A DNA stretch of 64,000 bases from NCBI GenBank assembly GCA_027482245.1, contig JAIXWG010000029.1, forward strand, positions 1 through 64,000. The letters are read 5' to 3'. A model generated the notes under the pieces. That model searched no databases and was not told the origin of the DNA. It saw nothing but the letters and a program-made list of their open reading frames with translations. The position numbers were made by a program, and so were the translations under genes. This document shows positions 26,837 to 34,283 of this stretch, in pieces (within the stretch, counting starts at the first letter, position 1; every line of letters begins with the position of its first letter). This DNA is from Acetobacteraceae bacterium (GTDB taxonomy: Bacteria; Pseudomonadota; Alphaproteobacteria; Acetobacterales; Acetobacteraceae).

Positions 26837-26867
26837 GGGTTACGAACCATTACCGGTTTCGTAACCC
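26837..26867. promoter_or_regulatory. Perfect 10-bp dyad upstream of DUF1800-DUF1501 (candidate operator)
   Basis: GGGTTACGAA (26837-26846) and TTCGTAACCC (26858-26867) are exact inverted copies separated by 11 bp. Pairing can extend inward by CC/GG with one bulged T. The dyad is AT-richer than its surroundings and sits between the DUF1800 start and the end of the EamA gene. Size and layout fit a dimeric repressor site (TetR/GntR-like); a short RNA hairpin in the leader is the alternative. Confidence 0.55.
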
Positions 26868-26925
26868 GTTGATCCGGCGTGGCAGTACCTACACAACCAC
26901 GTGTCTTGTCGGCACGCGATGCGTG

Positions 26926-27843
26926 TCATGCCCTGATCCGCCACAACCCCATGGCCAGGGGAAGTCCGGCAAGGACGGTGGCGAGGCCGAGCCACTGCAC
27001 CGGCTCCGGCCATTCGCCGGCCACCGGGATGCCGGCCAGCACGGCGAGTGCCGGCACCATGGCGGGGAAGATCGCCGCCCGCGCCGGGCCCAGCAGCGCC
27101 GCCGCCCGGCCGAAGGCATGCACGGCCAGCAGGCCGGACAGCGCGCCCTGCACCAGCGCCTGGGTGCCGATCACGCGCCAGCCCTGGGCCAGCAGCGCCG
27201 GGCCATCGCCGAAGGCCAGCCACAGCGGCAGCGCCGCCGCGCCGCCGATCACGGCCACCGCCATGGTTGCGCGCCAGGCATCCACCCGCCAGCGGCGGGA
27301 CGCGATGGTGAAGAGCGCCCAGAGCAGCCCGGCCGCGGCGAAGATCAGGTCGCCCTTCCAGGCCTCCCCCTGCGCCATGCCGGCGCCCGAGACCAGCGCG
27401 AGACCGCCGATGACGATGCCGACGCCGACCCAGCGGCGCCCGGCGATCGGCTCCCGCAGCACCAGCATGGCGAGCGCCATGGTGCCGATGGTGACGACGG
27501 CGGGCTGCACGACGGCGCCGTGGGCCAGCGGCGCGAAGCGGTAGCCCCAGGTGCCGAGCAGGATGAAGGCCGGCCCCGCCAGCAGCGCCAGCACTGTCCC
27601 CCTCCCCCAGCCGATGCCGCCGAGGTCGCGCATCCCGATCCGCGGCAGCAGCGGCAGGACCAGCAGCGCGGCCGTGCCATGGCGCAGCAGCGCGAAGTCG
27701 AGGGGTGCCAACCCGCCCGTGATGCCGGCCCGGGCGAAGGCGAGGTAGCCGCCCCAGATCACCGCCGCCGCCAGGCCCCAGATCAGGCCGCGGAGCGCGG
27801 GCGTCAGCGCCAGGCCGCTGGCCTTCACGACCGTCGCGCTCAT
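26926..27843 (-). CDS. EamA-family (DMT) transporter
   Basis: This 305-residue, ten-helix membrane protein has two EamA repeats: 'LIWGLAAAVIWGGYLAFARAG' to 'MALAMLVLREPIAGRRWVGV', and GDLIFAAAGLLWALFTIASR to 'PVAGEWPEPVQWLGLATVLAG'. Family members export amino acids or other metabolites. Its ATG overlaps the stop of the peroxiredoxin-like gene (27840-27843), so it is the last gene of the AhpD-like/peroxiredoxin/EamA operon. The substrate is unknown. Confidence 0.88.
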   Translation of the reverse strand: MSATVVKASGLALTPALRGLIWGLAAAVIWGGYLAFARAGITGGLAPLDFALLRHGTAALLVLPLLPRIGMRDLGGIGWGRGTVLALLAGPAFILLGTWGYRFAPLAHGAVVQPAVVTIGTMALAMLVLREPIAGRRWVGVGIVIGGLALVSGAGMAQGEAWKGDLIFAAAGLLWALFTIASRRWRVDAWRATMAVAVIGGAAALPLWLAFGDGPALLAQGWRVIGTQALVQGALSGLLAVHAFGRAAALLGPARAAIFPAMVPALAVLAGIPVAGEWPEPVQWLGLATVLAGLPLAMGLWRIRA

Positions 27844-28493
27844 GCCGCCGCCTCCTCCGCCGGTTCCACCAGCGCCAGCACCGCATCGGGATCGACGCGG
27901 CGGCGGTAGTCGGCCTCGGCCCGGGCGAAGCGGATGCGGCCATCGCGCCCGACCAGGAAGGTGGCGGGCATGGGCAGGCGCCAGCCCGCCGGGCCGTTCA
28001 CCGCCGGCAAATCATGGCCGAAGCGGCGGTAGAGGGCGATCAGCTCCTCCGGCAGCGCGAAGCTGACGCCGAAGGCCTGGCCGGCGCGATCCTCGCTGTC
28101 CGACAGCACCGGGAAGGTCAGCGCATTGCGCTCGGCGGTGGAGAGCGAGGTGTCGGGCAGCTGCGGGCTGATCGCCACCAGCGCGAGGCCCCGCGCCGCG
28201 AGGTCCGGCAGGCGCTTCTGCCAGGCGCGGAGCTGGAGGCTGCAATAGGGGCACCAGCCGCCGCGGTAGAAGACGATCACCGCCGCCCCGAAATCCCGCA
28301 GCCGCCGGGGGCGGCCGCTGGTATCGGCCAGGGTGATGTCGGGGAGCATCGCGCCCGCGGGCAGGATGCGCGCCTCCGCGCCATCACCCTCCAGCGCCGC
28401 GATCTGGTCGGCGATCAGCGCCTGCGCCGCGGCGGGGGCCTTCCGCGCCCATTCGGCGCGGAAGGCATCGAGATCAGCCTGGAGCGCGCCCAT
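27840..28493 (-). CDS. Peroxiredoxin-like (AhpC/TSA, Prx-like2 type) protein
   Basis: The 217-residue thioredoxin-fold protein has FYRGGWCPYCSLQL with Cys81 and Cys84, the CxxC of the peroxiredoxin-like group. 'LPDITLADTSGRPRRL' before it and 'PATFLVGRDGRIRFA' after it match AhpC/TSA proteins. It probably reduces peroxides or thiols in the cytosol. The start at 28493 overlaps the stop of the AhpD-like gene by one base, suggesting coupled expression. AhpD-type proteins are the reductants of AhpC in some bacteria, so the pairing makes functional sense. Confidence 0.85.
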   Translation of the reverse strand: MGALQADLDAFRAEWARKAPAAAQALIADQIAALEGDGAEARILPAGAMLPDITLADTSGRPRRLRDFGAAVIVFYRGGWCPYCSLQLRAWQKRLPDLAARGLALVAISPQLPDTSLSTAERNALTFPVLSDSEDRAGQAFGVSFALPEELIALYRRFGHDLPAVNGPAGWRLPMPATFLVGRDGRIRFARAEADYRRRVDPDAVLALVEPAEEAAA

Positions 28494-29068
28494 CACGCGG
28501 CCACCTTGGCGCGGCGGGAGGGGGCGACCCAGGCGGTCTTCGCCATGAAGCCGTCGAGCTTCGTGCCGACGAGGTGGTTGGCGTAGTTGCTGATGGTCTT
28601 GGCGGCGATCACCACCAGCAATTCCAGCGCCTGGGCCTCCGTGTAGCCGGCGGCGAGGAAGGCCTCGACCTCCCCCGGCGGCACGCGGCCGCGGTTCAGG
28701 ACGAGGGAGGCGGTGAAGGCCCGCAGCGCCTGCTGCTTTGCATCGGGCAGCGCGCCACCTTCCCGCAGCCCCTCGATCGCCGCGGGCGCGACGCCCGCCT
28801 TGGCCGCCAGCATGGAATGGCCGGAGACGCAGTATTCGCATTCATGGATGGCGGAGACGGTGAGGAAGGCGACCTGCTGCTCGGCGGGGGTGAAGCTGCT
28901 GCGGCCGACCAGGTCGAACAGCGTGCCATAGGCCTCCAGCGCCACCGGGGCCTCGGCCAGGCCGGCGTGGAGGTTGGGGACGAAGCCCCAGCCGGCCTTG
29001 ATGGCGGCGAGCGTCGGGCGGGCGGCCTCCGGCGCGGTGTCGGCGGTGTGGGTGGGGAAATGGGCCAT
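28493..29068 (-). CDS. AhpD-like carboxymuconolactone decarboxylase family protein
   Basis: This 191-residue helical protein contains HECEYCVSGHS, with Cys77-x2-Cys80-x3-His84. This is the AhpD peroxidase/thiol-relay motif and not the decarboxylase active site, so alkylhydroperoxidase-type chemistry is expected. The family usually forms trimers in the cytosol. It is the first gene of a three-gene operon and diverges from a LysR regulator at 29213 across 144 bp that holds a dyad at 29161-29179. Confidence 0.86.
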   Translation of the reverse strand: MAHFPTHTADTAPEAARPTLAAIKAGWGFVPNLHAGLAEAPVALEAYGTLFDLVGRSSFTPAEQQVAFLTVSAIHECEYCVSGHSMLAAKAGVAPAAIEGLREGGALPDAKQQALRAFTASLVLNRGRVPPGEVEAFLAAGYTEAQALELLVVIAAKTISNYANHLVGTKLDGFMAKTAWVAPSRRAKVAA

Positions 29069-29160
29069 CGGGGTCTCTCCTCTCCGGTCGGCGTCGTTGC
29101 CGGTGAGGGGAGAGTGCCGGGCGGGCGACGGAGGCGGATCGCGGCGCGACCGGCTCGGGG

Positions 29161-29179
29161 CCATATGGTTTCCGTATGG
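29161..29179. promoter_or_regulatory. Candidate LysR-type binding dyad
   Basis: CCATA (29161-29165) and TATGG (29175-29179) form an interrupted inverted repeat with a 9-bp spacer. It is close to the LysR-type T-N11-A layout with dyad symmetry and lies in the divergent region between the AhpD-like operon and the regulator gene. The half-sites are short, so chance occurrence cannot be excluded. Confidence 0.4.
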
Positions 29180-29212
29180 GCGCGGCACGACGGGCTTGGC
29201 AGGATCGCGCCC

Positions 29213-30127
29213 ATGGACCTGCTGCTGCATTTCCGATCCTTCCTCCGCGTGGCGGAACTCGGCGGCTTCTCCGCCGCCGCGCGGGCGCTCAACACCTCCC
29301 AGCCCGCCGTGTCGCGGCAGGTGGCGGACCTCGAGGCGCGGCTCGGCGCCAGGCTGCTGCACCGATCCTCCACCGGTGTCGCACTGACGGAGGACGGGCT
29401 GGCGCTGCTGCCGCGCGCGCGGGCGGCGCTGGAGGCGGCGGAGGCCGCGATGGGCACCGTCGGGGACCGGCGGGGGGAGGTCGCGGGCCGCGTCAGGCTC
29501 GGCGCGGGCGTCGCCTTCGGGCGGCTGCAGGTGGTGCCGCGGCTGCCGGCCTTGCTGGCGCGGCATCCCGCGCTGTCCGTCGATCTCCAACTCGGCGACC
29601 GGGCGGCCGACCTGGTGGAGGAGGGGCTGGATGCGACGATCCGGATCGGCACCATCACCGACCCCGCCGTGGTGGCGCGGCGGATCGGCCTGACGCGCCG
29701 CGCCGTGGTGGCGACGCCCGGCTACCTGGCCCGCGTCGGCACGCCGGAGCGGCCGGAGGACCTGGCGCGGCACGAATGCCTGATCTTCACCGGCCTCGCG
29801 AGTGGCGAGGCCTGGCCCTTCCAGGGGCCGGAGGGCCTGGTGCTGGTGCCCGTGCAGGGCCGCTTCCGCGCGAATTCGAGCGAGGCGGTGCGCGCCGCCG
29901 TGCTGGCTGGCATGGGGCTCTACCTCGCGCCCCTATGGCTGCTGGCGGAGGAACTGCGGAACGGGACGGTGGTGGCGGTGATGCCGGGCTGGACGCCGAC
30001 GCTGCTGCCCATCCAGGCGGTCTTCCCGACGCGCAGGCAGGTGCCGTCCCGCGTGCGCGCGGTGGTGGACCACCTGGCCGCCGAGTTCCGGCTGGACCCG
30101 GCACTCAGCGACCATGCCGGTCTCTGA
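29213..30127 (+). CDS. LysR-family transcriptional regulator
   Basis: The 304-residue protein has an N-terminal winged helix (FRSFLRVAELGGFSAAARAL, then TSQPAVSRQVADLEARLGA) and a periplasmic-binding-like effector domain. The effector domain has VRLGAGVAFGRLQVVPRLPA and 'ANSSEAVRAAVLAGMGLYLAP', as in the LTTR/CrgA group. It is divergent from the AhpD-like/peroxiredoxin/EamA operon, the classic layout for an LTTR and its target. The effector is unknown; a redox signal or the EamA substrate is a reasonable guess. The ATG at 29213 gives the usual family N-terminus. Confidence 0.9.
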   Translation: MDLLLHFRSFLRVAELGGFSAAARALNTSQPAVSRQVADLEARLGARLLHRSSTGVALTEDGLALLPRARAALEAAEAAMGTVGDRRGEVAGRVRLGAGVAFGRLQVVPRLPALLARHPALSVDLQLGDRAADLVEEGLDATIRIGTITDPAVVARRIGLTRRAVVATPGYLARVGTPERPEDLARHECLIFTGLASGEAWPFQGPEGLVLVPVQGRFRANSSEAVRAAVLAGMGLYLAPLWLLAEELRNGTVVAVMPGWTPTLLPIQAVFPTRRQVPSRVRAVVDHLAAEFRLDPALSDHAGL

Positions 30128-30135
30128 GGAAACCG

Positions 30136-30936
30136 TCAGGCCGCCACGGCGGCGCGGCGCGGCGTCTCCGCGGCGTCGAACCGGCCGAGCAGGGCGCGGA
30201 GCGAGGTGAAGTCGCCGTGCTGGCGAAGCTCGCCGAGGATGCGGTCGAGGAAGAGCCAGCTGGCCTCGTCATGCACGAGGTGATGCGTCAGCAGGCCGAT
30301 CGGGTCCTGCCACCGCTTCTCCCGCCGCCGTTCCCGCAGCAGGCGGACCAGGCGGAGCGTGAAGCGCCATTCGCCGCGGAAGCGGGGCTGGTTCTTCCAG
30401 CGCAGCAGGTCGAGATGGACATCGATGCGCGGCAGCGGGGAGCATTCCGGCTGGTGCCGGCAATGGCCGGACAGCGCGCCGAAGCCGGCGCGCGCGACCG
30501 CGGCGGCCAGCGCCGGCGTCAGGCGGTTCCAGGCCGGCACGAAGACGGGCAGGCGGTTCGGCAGCCCGTCCATGGCGGCGGCGGCGCGGCGGATCTCCGC
30601 CGTCAGCATACCAAGCCCGATGACGCGCGGCAGTTCGGAAGGAGGCTCCCCCGGCGCCGCGAGGTTCGCGTGGGTGATGCCGTGCTGGGCGACATCGACC
30701 TGCGGCGCCTTCGCGAGCAGGGCGGCGAGGCTCAACAGATCATCCCCCGGGATGACGGCTCCCGGAATGACGGCCAGGGTCAGCGGCGCGGCGTGGCGGT
30801 GCGACAGCATCACCATCCGGCGCAGCGCCGGCGTGTCGGCGCGCGCATCATCGTCACGCCACCAGAACAGCGGGCGCTGCTGCGCGCGGCGCCATGCAGC
30901 AAGCTCAAGCCGAAGCAGCATCCGGGACAGGGGCAC
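30136..30936 (-). CDS. Polysaccharide-deacetylase-like (NodB-type) protein
   Basis: The 266-residue protein shows the deacetylase layout. FWWRDDDAR near the start carries the motif-1 Asp pair, 'VDVAQHGITHAN' carries the His-rich motif 2, 'VFVPAWN' fits motif 3, and GLLTHHLVHDE holds the late catalytic-type His. No signal peptide is visible, so it may act on a cytoplasmic, lipid-linked or nucleotide-linked glycan. GTG 30936 is the longest start and ATG 30921 is an alternative. It lies downstream of glf and the glycosyltransferase on the same strand, which suggests a shared surface-glycan pathway. Confidence 0.75.
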   Translation of the reverse strand: MPLSRMLLRLELAAWRRAQQRPLFWWRDDDARADTPALRRMVMLSHRHAAPLTLAVIPGAVIPGDDLLSLAALLAKAPQVDVAQHGITHANLAAPGEPPSELPRVIGLGMLTAEIRRAAAAMDGLPNRLPVFVPAWNRLTPALAAAVARAGFGALSGHCRHQPECSPLPRIDVHLDLLRWKNQPRFRGEWRFTLRLVRLLRERRREKRWQDPIGLLTHHLVHDEASWLFLDRILGELRQHGDFTSLRALLGRFDAAETPRRAAVAA

Positions 30937-30964
30937 GCGACACCTCGGCTGCAGAAGGGGCGGG

Positions 30965-30990
30965 AGGAAGGATGAGCGTCGATCCTTCCT
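30965..30990. terminator. Hairpin between glf and the deacetylase-like gene
   Basis: AGGAAGGAT (30965-30973) and ATCCTTCCT (30982-30990) form a perfect 9-bp stem with an 8-nt loop, 37 bp past the glf stop on the minus strand. There is no long T run in either direction, so it may be an attenuator or an RNA-stabilising hairpin and not a full terminator. Confidence 0.4.
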
Positions 30991-31026
30991 ACCGCTTCCT
31001 GCTTTCAGCCTGCTTACGCCAACCTG

Positions 31027-32196
31027 TCAGTCCGCGGTGCCGACGCGGGCAAGCCGCTGGTCGTCATTCGCGGAAGCGGGCGGAACGACCTTCTGGATTC
31101 GCTCGAAGGTTGCAAGCGCCTGCCCCACTACCTGGTCCATGTTGTAGTAGCGATAGGTGGCCAACCTGCCGACGAACCAGGTGTCCTGCTCCGCATCCGC
31201 CAGCGCCTCATACTTCTTGTAGAGCGCGGCGTTTTCCGGGCGCGGAATGGGATAGTACGGGTCGCCCTCAGCGCTTGGGAATTCATAGGTCACGCTGGTC
31301 TTCGGATGGGTCTGGCCCGTGATCCACTTGTATTCGGACACGCGGGTGAAGGGCGTTCCCTCCGCGGGGTGGTTCACCGTGCCGGTCGGCAGCGCCCATT
31401 CGCGGTCCAGCGTCTCGTGCCGGAACTTGAGGCTGCGATAAGGAAGCTTGCCGTAGCGGAAGCCGAAATACTCATCGACCGGCCCTGTCCAGATCACGCG
31501 GCGGAAGCTGAAGCGCTTGCGCGCTTCGGCGAAATCCATGCCGGTGCGCACCGTGATGCCGGGCTGGTCCAGCATGCGCGCGAACATCGCGGTGTAGCCA
31601 TCCCGCGGCATCGCCTGGAAGCGGTCGGTGAAGTAGCGGTCGTCGGTGTTGGTGCGCGTCGGCACGCGCGCGGTGACGGACTTGTCGAGTTCGCTGGGGT
31701 CGAGTGCCCATTGCTTGCGAGTGTAGCCGCGGAAGAAGAGTTCGTAGAGCTCACGCCCCACCTTGCCGACCACGACGTCCTCGCTCGTGCGGACCTGGTC
31801 CACCTTTTCCGCGCGCGCTTCCATCCAGCCCTCGACCTCGGCTTCCGTCAGCGACAGGCCGTAGAGGGTGTTGATGGTGTCGAGGTTGATCGGGATCGGC
31901 ACCTGCACGGGCTGGCCCGTGGTGGGGCTGATCACCTCCGCCAGCACACGATGTTCGTAGTTGCGCCAGGCCGTGAACTTCGACAGGTGGTTGAACACCG
32001 CCTCGCTGTTCGTGTGGAAGATGTGCGGGCCGTAGCGGTGGATCAGCAGGCCTGCCTCGTCCAGGTGGTCATAGGCATTGCCCGCGATGTGTTCGCGGCG
32101 GTCGATGACCAGCACCTTGTCGCCGCGCTGCGTGGCGAGGCGTTCCGCCAGGACCGAGCCGGCGAAGCCGGCGCCGACGATGAGCCAATCAAACAT
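31027..32196 (-). CDS. glf: UDP-galactopyranose mutase
   Basis: Glf converts UDP-galactopyranose to UDP-galactofuranose using reduced FAD, feeding galactofuranose-containing glycans. The 389 residues start with the FAD-binding DWLIVGAGFAGSVLAERLA. 'NAYDHLDEAGLLIHRYGPHIFHT' follows, then 'FRGYTRKQWALDPSELD' and 'TRTNTDDRYFTDRFQAMP', and ATYRYYNMDQVVGQAL near the end, all family hallmarks. ATG 32196 lies 8 bp inside the upstream glycosyltransferase gene, so the two are coupled. Confidence 0.96.
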   Translation of the reverse strand: MFDWLIVGAGFAGSVLAERLATQRGDKVLVIDRREHIAGNAYDHLDEAGLLIHRYGPHIFHTNSEAVFNHLSKFTAWRNYEHRVLAEVISPTTGQPVQVPIPINLDTINTLYGLSLTEAEVEGWMEARAEKVDQVRTSEDVVVGKVGRELYELFFRGYTRKQWALDPSELDKSVTARVPTRTNTDDRYFTDRFQAMPRDGYTAMFARMLDQPGITVRTGMDFAEARKRFSFRRVIWTGPVDEYFGFRYGKLPYRSLKFRHETLDREWALPTGTVNHPAEGTPFTRVSEYKWITGQTHPKTSVTYEFPSAEGDPYYPIPRPENAALYKKYEALADAEQDTWFVGRLATYRYYNMDQVVGQALATFERIQKVVPPASANDDQRLARVGTAD

Positions 32197-33388
32197 GGGC
32201 CGCCCCCGCTGCACGGATGGTCTGGAAGGCATGGCCGGCGCCGGCGCGCGCGGGTGCCTGTGGTGTCGCGGCATCACGGATCAGGCCGGCCATGCGGGCC
32301 CAGGTGATGTCCCAGGAATTGCGCGCGAGCTGCGCATCGACGCGCGCCAGCCAGGGCCCGCGGTCCCGCGCCAGCATCAGCTCCACCTTCGCGGCCATGG
32401 AGGCCGCGTCGTCGGCGATCTCGACCAGCCCGGCATCGCCGTAGTCCCGCACCACGTCGATGACGGGGGTGGAGACGACGGGCAGGCCGGCCGCCAGGAA
32501 TTCCGGCGTCTTGGTCGGGCTGATGAAGCGCGTGCTCTCATTCAGCGCGAAGGGCATGAAGCCGATGTCCCAGTGCGCGAGGTGCGCGGGCAGGTCCGCA
32601 TAGCCGCGGCCACCGAGCCAGTGGATGTTGGCGGCGCGGGGCAGTGCCGCTTCGTCGATCTTCACGACGGGGCCGACCATCACGAAGGACCAGCCCGGCC
32701 GCAGCGCGGCGAGCTTGGCGACGAGGTCGATGTCCATGCGTTCGTCGATCACGCCGAAGAAGCCGAGCCGCGGATGCTTCAGGCCGCGCATCGCCTCGGG
32801 CTCCGCCGGGCCCAGGCGCGCCTGGCCGAAATGGGCCGTGTCGATGGAGGAGGGGAAGCAGTGGACGCGCGGATGCCGGCCGCGCTTCGCCTCGTACAGG
32901 CTGCGGCCACCGGTGAAGACGAGGTCCGCGCGCGCGATCAGGCGGCGTTCCATCTCGATCATCGCGGGCGGCGCGCCACGGAAGGCGGAAAGCTCGTCCA
33001 TGCAGTCGTAGACGGTGACGTCGGGATGCAGGTGCCCCGCGAAGGCCAGCGCCATCGGCGTGTAGAACCAGGCGATGAGGGGCCGCCCCGTGCGGGCGGC
33101 GAGCAGCTGGTCGAGAAGGATGCGCTGCGCGGCGACGGCGGCATCGGGTGCCGTGCCATGCGGCAGGATCGGCTGCGCCACGGTGACGCCGCCGGTGCGG
33201 GGCGAGAGGTCGAGGCGCGGCTCGGCGACGTCCTGGTGGAGCGGCTCCTCCAGGAAGATCACCTCATGCTCCGCCGCGGCACGCGTCATCAGGTGCTGCG
33301 GGCGCTGGAAGACGAAATCCCAGCGGAGGTGCGAGAGGCAGAGCAGCACGGGACGTGCGGTCGCGGCACAAGGCGGGGCCTCGTTCAT
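32189..33388 (-). CDS. Glycosyltransferase (GT-B fold), galactofuranose-cluster associated
   Basis: This 399-residue GT-B-like protein begins with LLCLSHLRWDFVFQRPQHLM, a motif of glycosyltransferases that often travel with glf. 'VYDCMDELSAFRGAP' is mid-domain, and the C-terminal nucleotide-binding lobe has 'LGFFGVIDERMDIDLVA', IHWLGGRGYADLPAHLAHW and TKTPEFLAAGLPVVSTPV. It probably transfers a sugar onto a lipid or glycan in the cytoplasm; donor UDP-Galf is inferred from the neighbour. A strong AAGGAGA ribosome-binding site precedes ATG 33388. It is the first gene of the glycan operon. Confidence 0.85.
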   Translation of the reverse strand: MNEAPPCAATARPVLLCLSHLRWDFVFQRPQHLMTRAAAEHEVIFLEEPLHQDVAEPRLDLSPRTGGVTVAQPILPHGTAPDAAVAAQRILLDQLLAARTGRPLIAWFYTPMALAFAGHLHPDVTVYDCMDELSAFRGAPPAMIEMERRLIARADLVFTGGRSLYEAKRGRHPRVHCFPSSIDTAHFGQARLGPAEPEAMRGLKHPRLGFFGVIDERMDIDLVAKLAALRPGWSFVMVGPVVKIDEAALPRAANIHWLGGRGYADLPAHLAHWDIGFMPFALNESTRFISPTKTPEFLAAGLPVVSTPVIDVVRDYGDAGLVEIADDAASMAAKVELMLARDRGPWLARVDAQLARNSWDITWARMAGLIRDAATPQAPARAGAGHAFQTIRAAGAAHV

Positions 33389-33764
33389 CCTGATCTCCTT
33401 TGGTCAGGGGCGGATGGACGGGCATACGGCAGCCTGCCGCGCGGCGCTGTCGCCGCTGCCCTGGACCATCCGGACGTCCTGGATGCGCCCAGAACGCGGG
33501 ATGCTGCGCTGCGGTTCCGGCGAAGATTCCTAAGACGTGAGCGGCAGCGGCGGGAACGATGCCGAGCGGTGACCGGCACGGTTCAGCACCGCTGCGCGAA
33601 CGCATCGCGTGAAATCCGCGCAAGACGGGCATCCCGGCGTGGGCCGGTCGCGTTCTTCCGCCCGTCCCCGAAGCGGGCCCCGTGAGTGTGACGGGACCTG
33701 CGAAGGATGGGCCAGCCGGGCCAACCGGCGGCCCCAATCGAGAGAGAGATGGGAGAACGACATC
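33389..33764. other. Intergenic region, 376 bp, between divergent genes
   Basis: It separates the minus-strand glycosyltransferase gene from the plus-strand KGG gene and should hold both promoters. Apart from the two ribosome-binding sites (AAGGAGA near 33391-33399 for the minus gene, GGGAGAA at 33751-33757 for KGG), I see no convincing sigma-70-type promoter, dyad or RNA. A GGAAC at 33555-33559 recalls the general-stress EcfG -35 box, but no matching CGTT -10 lies at the right distance. Confidence 0.5.
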
Positions 33765-34220
33765 ATGGCCAGCAACAACAACCAGGGCAATTCCAACCCC
33801 GGCAACTTCGCCAACGACCGTGAGAAGGCGGCCGAGGCCGGCCGCACCGGCGGCCAGCACCAGGGCCGCGAGAACAACCCTGGCAATTTCGCCAACGACC
33901 CGGAGAAGGCGGCGCGCGCCGGCCATGTCGGCGGCACGCACCAGGGCAAGGAGAACAACCCGGGCAACTTCGCCAATGACCGGGAGAAGGCGGCCGAGGC
34001 GGGGCGCATGGGCGGGCAGAGCCAGGGCAAGGAGAACAACCCCGGCAACTTCGCCAATGACCGCGAGAAGGCGGCCGAGGCCGGTCGCATGGGCGGCCAG
34101 CACAGCCAGGGCGGCGGTGGATCGCAGGGCAATTCCGGCAACTTCGCCCAGGACCGGGAGAAGGCCTCCGAAGCCGGCCGCAAGGGCGGGCAGAACAGCG
34201 GCGGCGGCAACCGCCGCTGA
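33765..34220 (+). CDS. KGG-repeat general stress protein (GsiB/ConE-like hydrophilin)
   Basis: The 151-residue, highly hydrophilic protein has five copies of a motif like NPGNFANDREKAAEAGRxGG, beginning at residues 11, 38, 65 and 92 (exact 27-residue spacing) and near 123. The Gly-Gly after a basic residue and the DREKA(A/S)EAG core define KGG stress proteins (con-10/GsiB family), which are disordered and linked to desiccation or general stress. The DNA is correspondingly an 81-bp tandem repeat from about 33795 to 34193. A GGGAGAA ribosome-binding site lies before ATG 33765, and a clear terminator follows. Confidence 0.88.
   Translation: MASNNNQGNSNPGNFANDREKAAEAGRTGGQHQGRENNPGNFANDPEKAARAGHVGGTHQGKENNPGNFANDREKAAEAGRMGGQSQGKENNPGNFANDREKAAEAGRMGGQHSQGGGGSQGNSGNFAQDREKASEAGRKGGQNSGGGNRR
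33795..34193. repeat. 81-bp coding tandem repeat inside the KGG gene
   Basis: Four units follow each other at exactly 81 bp and a fifth, diverged unit follows after a Gly/Ser-rich insertion. The units are near-identical over the NFANDREKAAEAGR codons. Such repeats can expand or contract by slippage, so copy number may vary between strains. Confidence 0.75.
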
Positions 34221-34240
34221 TCGGCGAGGCTGAATGAGAG

Positions 34241-34273
34241 GGGGCCGCCAGAGCGATCCGGCGGCCCCTTTTT
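34241..34273 (+). terminator. Rho-independent terminator of the KGG gene
   Basis: GGGGCCGCC (34241-34249) pairs perfectly with GGCGGCCCC (34260-34268) and is followed directly by TTTTT (34269-34273). It is the only plus-strand terminator in the window with a full T run, and it also separates KGG from the convergent xth gene. Confidence 0.85.
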
Positions 34274-34283
34274 CATGGACGGA

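Noticed and set aside
33540-33600. EcfG-type general-stress promoter for the KGG gene
   Set aside because: GGAAC at 33555 has no CGTT at the required spacing; the nearest CGGTT is several bases too far.
33795-34193. CRISPR-like array
   Set aside because: The regular 81-bp repeats are coding (KGG protein). There are no short identical repeats with unique spacers and no cas genes.
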